Assembly: GCA_005885025.1 (NCBI GenBank)
Contig: VAYC01000179.1
Location: forward strand, 4,492 to 10,764
DNA: 6,273 nucleotides
Source of the DNA: Actinomycetota bacterium
Lineage (GTDB): Bacteria > Actinomycetota > UBA4738
Direction of reading: 5' to 3'
This document shows, piece by piece, positions 5,441 through 6,273 of the stretch. Position 1 is the stretch's first letter. Each line of letters starts with the position of its first letter. The translations under genes were made by a program, and so were the position numbers. The notes under the pieces were generated by a model. That model did no database searches and had not been told where the DNA came from. It saw nothing but the letters and a program-made list of their open reading frames with translations.

Positions 5441-5869
5441 TCAGGCCCTCCTCGCAGCCCGCTGGCACGTCGTGCACAGGCCGAAGATGTCGGCCTGGTG
5501 CCCGGTTGTCGTGAACCCGCGACGCCTGGCGACGCCCGAAGCCCACTCTTCGACCTCGCACGAGGGGATCTCCACGACCTGACCGCACGCCTCGCAGATG
5601 AGGTGGTGGTGGTGCCCGGGTTCGCAGAGCCGGTATGCCACCTCTCCTTCTCCCGCGGGAAACGTTCGCAGGATGCCGGCCTCCGTGAGCGCCCCGAGAG
5701 TCCGGTAGATGGTGGCGAGGCCGGGGCTTCCTCGCGCCCCCCGCAACCGCGCGTAGAGATCCTGGGCGGTGACCGGCCGGCGCTCGGTGGCCACGGCCCG
5801 CAGGATGGCCATGCGCTGCCGGGTGGGGCGGAGCCCGGCGGCGTCGATCAGCGTCCCCTCCGCCTTCAT
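5441..5869 (-). CDS. Fur/Zur-family metal-responsive repressor, probably Zur
   Basis: A 142-residue Fur-superfamily regulator. The N-terminal winged helix spans about residues 5-80 (LRPTRQRMAILRAV; the recognition region around GLATIYRTLGALTEAGIL). The C-terminal dimerisation domain holds the metal sites: the His cluster 86-89 in GHHHHLICEACG, a structural-zinc CxxC at Cys92/Cys95, His124 in GHQADIFGLC, and a second CxxC at Cys132/Cys135. The His-rich stretch and two CxxC pairs are typical of Zur and Fur. The call to zinc rests mainly on the partner gene. Its ATG overlaps the stop of the ABC permease (ATGA), and AGGAGG (5878-5883) sits 8 nt upstream within the permease's last codons, so the two are translationally coupled. 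By family analogy it would repress its own transport operon when metal is plentiful; the operator and promoter lie outside the window. Confidence 0.9.
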   Translation of the reverse strand: MKAEGTLIDAAGLRPTRQRMAILRAVATERRPVTAQDLYARLRGARGSPGLATIYRTLGALTEAGILRTFPAGEGEVAYRLCEPGHHHHLICEACGQVVEIPSCEVEEWASGVARRRGFTTTGHQADIFGLCTTCQRAARRA

Positions 5870-6273
5870 GCGGCGACCCTCCTCGGGTGCCGGCGGAACG
5901 CACGGCGTCCGAAGACCATGGAGAGCCCGAAGAACCCCAGCGCAGTGAGGACGATGGTTCCTCCGGGGGCGATGTGACCCTGCCACAGCGCGATGAGCAG
6001 GCCAACCATCGACGAAATCACTCCCAACGCCATCGCCGTGAGCATCGACCCGCGGAACGAGTGCGCGATCCTGGACCCTGCGGCCACCGGCACGACCAGC
6101 AGCGCAGCGATGAGCAACAGCCCGACGGCCCTCATGCCGGCAACGACCAGGAGCGACGTCATCGCCACGGAGACGACGTTCAGGACCTCCACCGGAAGCC
6201 CCGAGGCTCGGGCCGTCTCCTCGTCCAGGGCCACGGCCAGCAGCTCCTTGTACACGAGCCCGACCGCCACGAG
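5866..6273 (-). CDS. ABC-3 family metal permease, ZnuB-like (N-terminal part outside the window)
   Basis: The last 135 residues of an inner-membrane permease of the ZnuB/MntB/TroC class, which imports Zn2+ or Mn2+ with an ATPase and a solute-binding lipoprotein. Typical family features are visible: YKELLAVALDEETARASGLP, where the cytoplasmic loop carries the 'DEE.A.A.G' motif, then VLNVVSVAMTSLLVVAGMRA, then VGLLLIAALLVVPVAAGSRI, followed by two further membrane helices and a basic tail (RRAFRRHPRRVAA). The usual length is about 270-290 residues, so roughly half is missing at the 5' end. The frame is open at the right edge. Overlap with the Fur/Zur gene identifies this as the end of a transport operon with its own regulator; the ATPase and binding protein are expected further right. 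Zinc versus manganese cannot be decided from this segment alone. Confidence 0.9.
   Translation of the reverse strand, partial: LVAVGLVYKELLAVALDEETARASGLPVEVLNVVSVAMTSLLVVAGMRAVGLLLIAALLVVPVAAGSRIAHSFRGSMLTAMALGVISSMVGLLIALWQGHIAPGGTIVLTALGFFGLSMVFGRRAFRRHPRRVAA
5878..5883 (-). promoter_or_regulatory. Shine-Dalgarno AGGAGG of the Fur/Zur gene inside the permease coding end
   Basis: AGGAGG on the minus strand encodes Arg-Arg in the permease tail (HPRRVAA) and also stands 8 nt before ATG 5869. It fixes the regulator's start there. A longer in-frame extension toward 5986 would lie wholly within the permease gene and has no family match. Combined with the ATGA overlap, it implies termination-reinitiation coupling. 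Confidence 0.75.

Overview
This is a GC-rich window of gene-dense bacterial DNA. The pair 'C4 zinc-ribbon coiled-coil protein, then RNase HI' is the arrangement known from Actinomycetota (Rv2229c/Rv2228c in Mycobacterium). Together with the GC content, GTG starts and a DUF4389-type fragment, it suggests an uncultured actinobacterium. This placement is inference from gene content; no rRNA or other phylogenetic marker is present.

Layout. (1) Positions 1-1918, minus strand: a zinc-ribbon coiled-coil protein, an overlapping RNase HI, and after about 90 bp an exported type-1 copper (plastocyanin-like) protein. The copper protein's long Ser-Pro stalk runs off the left edge. (2) Positions 1980-3700, plus strand: a 48-residue fragment resembling the N-terminus of a DUF4389 membrane protein, behind a near-perfect Shine-Dalgarno, then a gamma-glutamyltranspeptidase-family gene. 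An in-frame amber codon at 3554-3556 cuts that gene short, and the missing 47-codon C-terminus is intact directly behind the stop. (3) Positions 3804-5434, plus strand: a stand-alone Lrp/AsnC-type RAM ligand-binding domain and a secreted beta-propeller-like protein with four Asp-box (BNR) repeats. (4) Positions 5441-6273, minus strand: the C-terminal part of a ZnuB-like ABC-3 metal permease whose stop overlaps the start of a Fur/Zur-family regulator (ATGA). The plus and minus blocks meet tail-to-tail with only 6 bp between them.

Functionally the window is a set of small neighbouring operons, not one system. The permease/regulator pair is a classic metal-uptake module, probably zinc, with its own repressor. 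The zinc-ribbon/RNase HI pair is conserved housekeeping. I found no CRISPR array, tRNA, rRNA, insertion sequence, attachment site or defence system, and I do not claim a new system here. The most notable signals are the interrupted transpeptidase gene, the DUF4389 stub upstream of it, and two short perfect hairpins just ahead of start sites.
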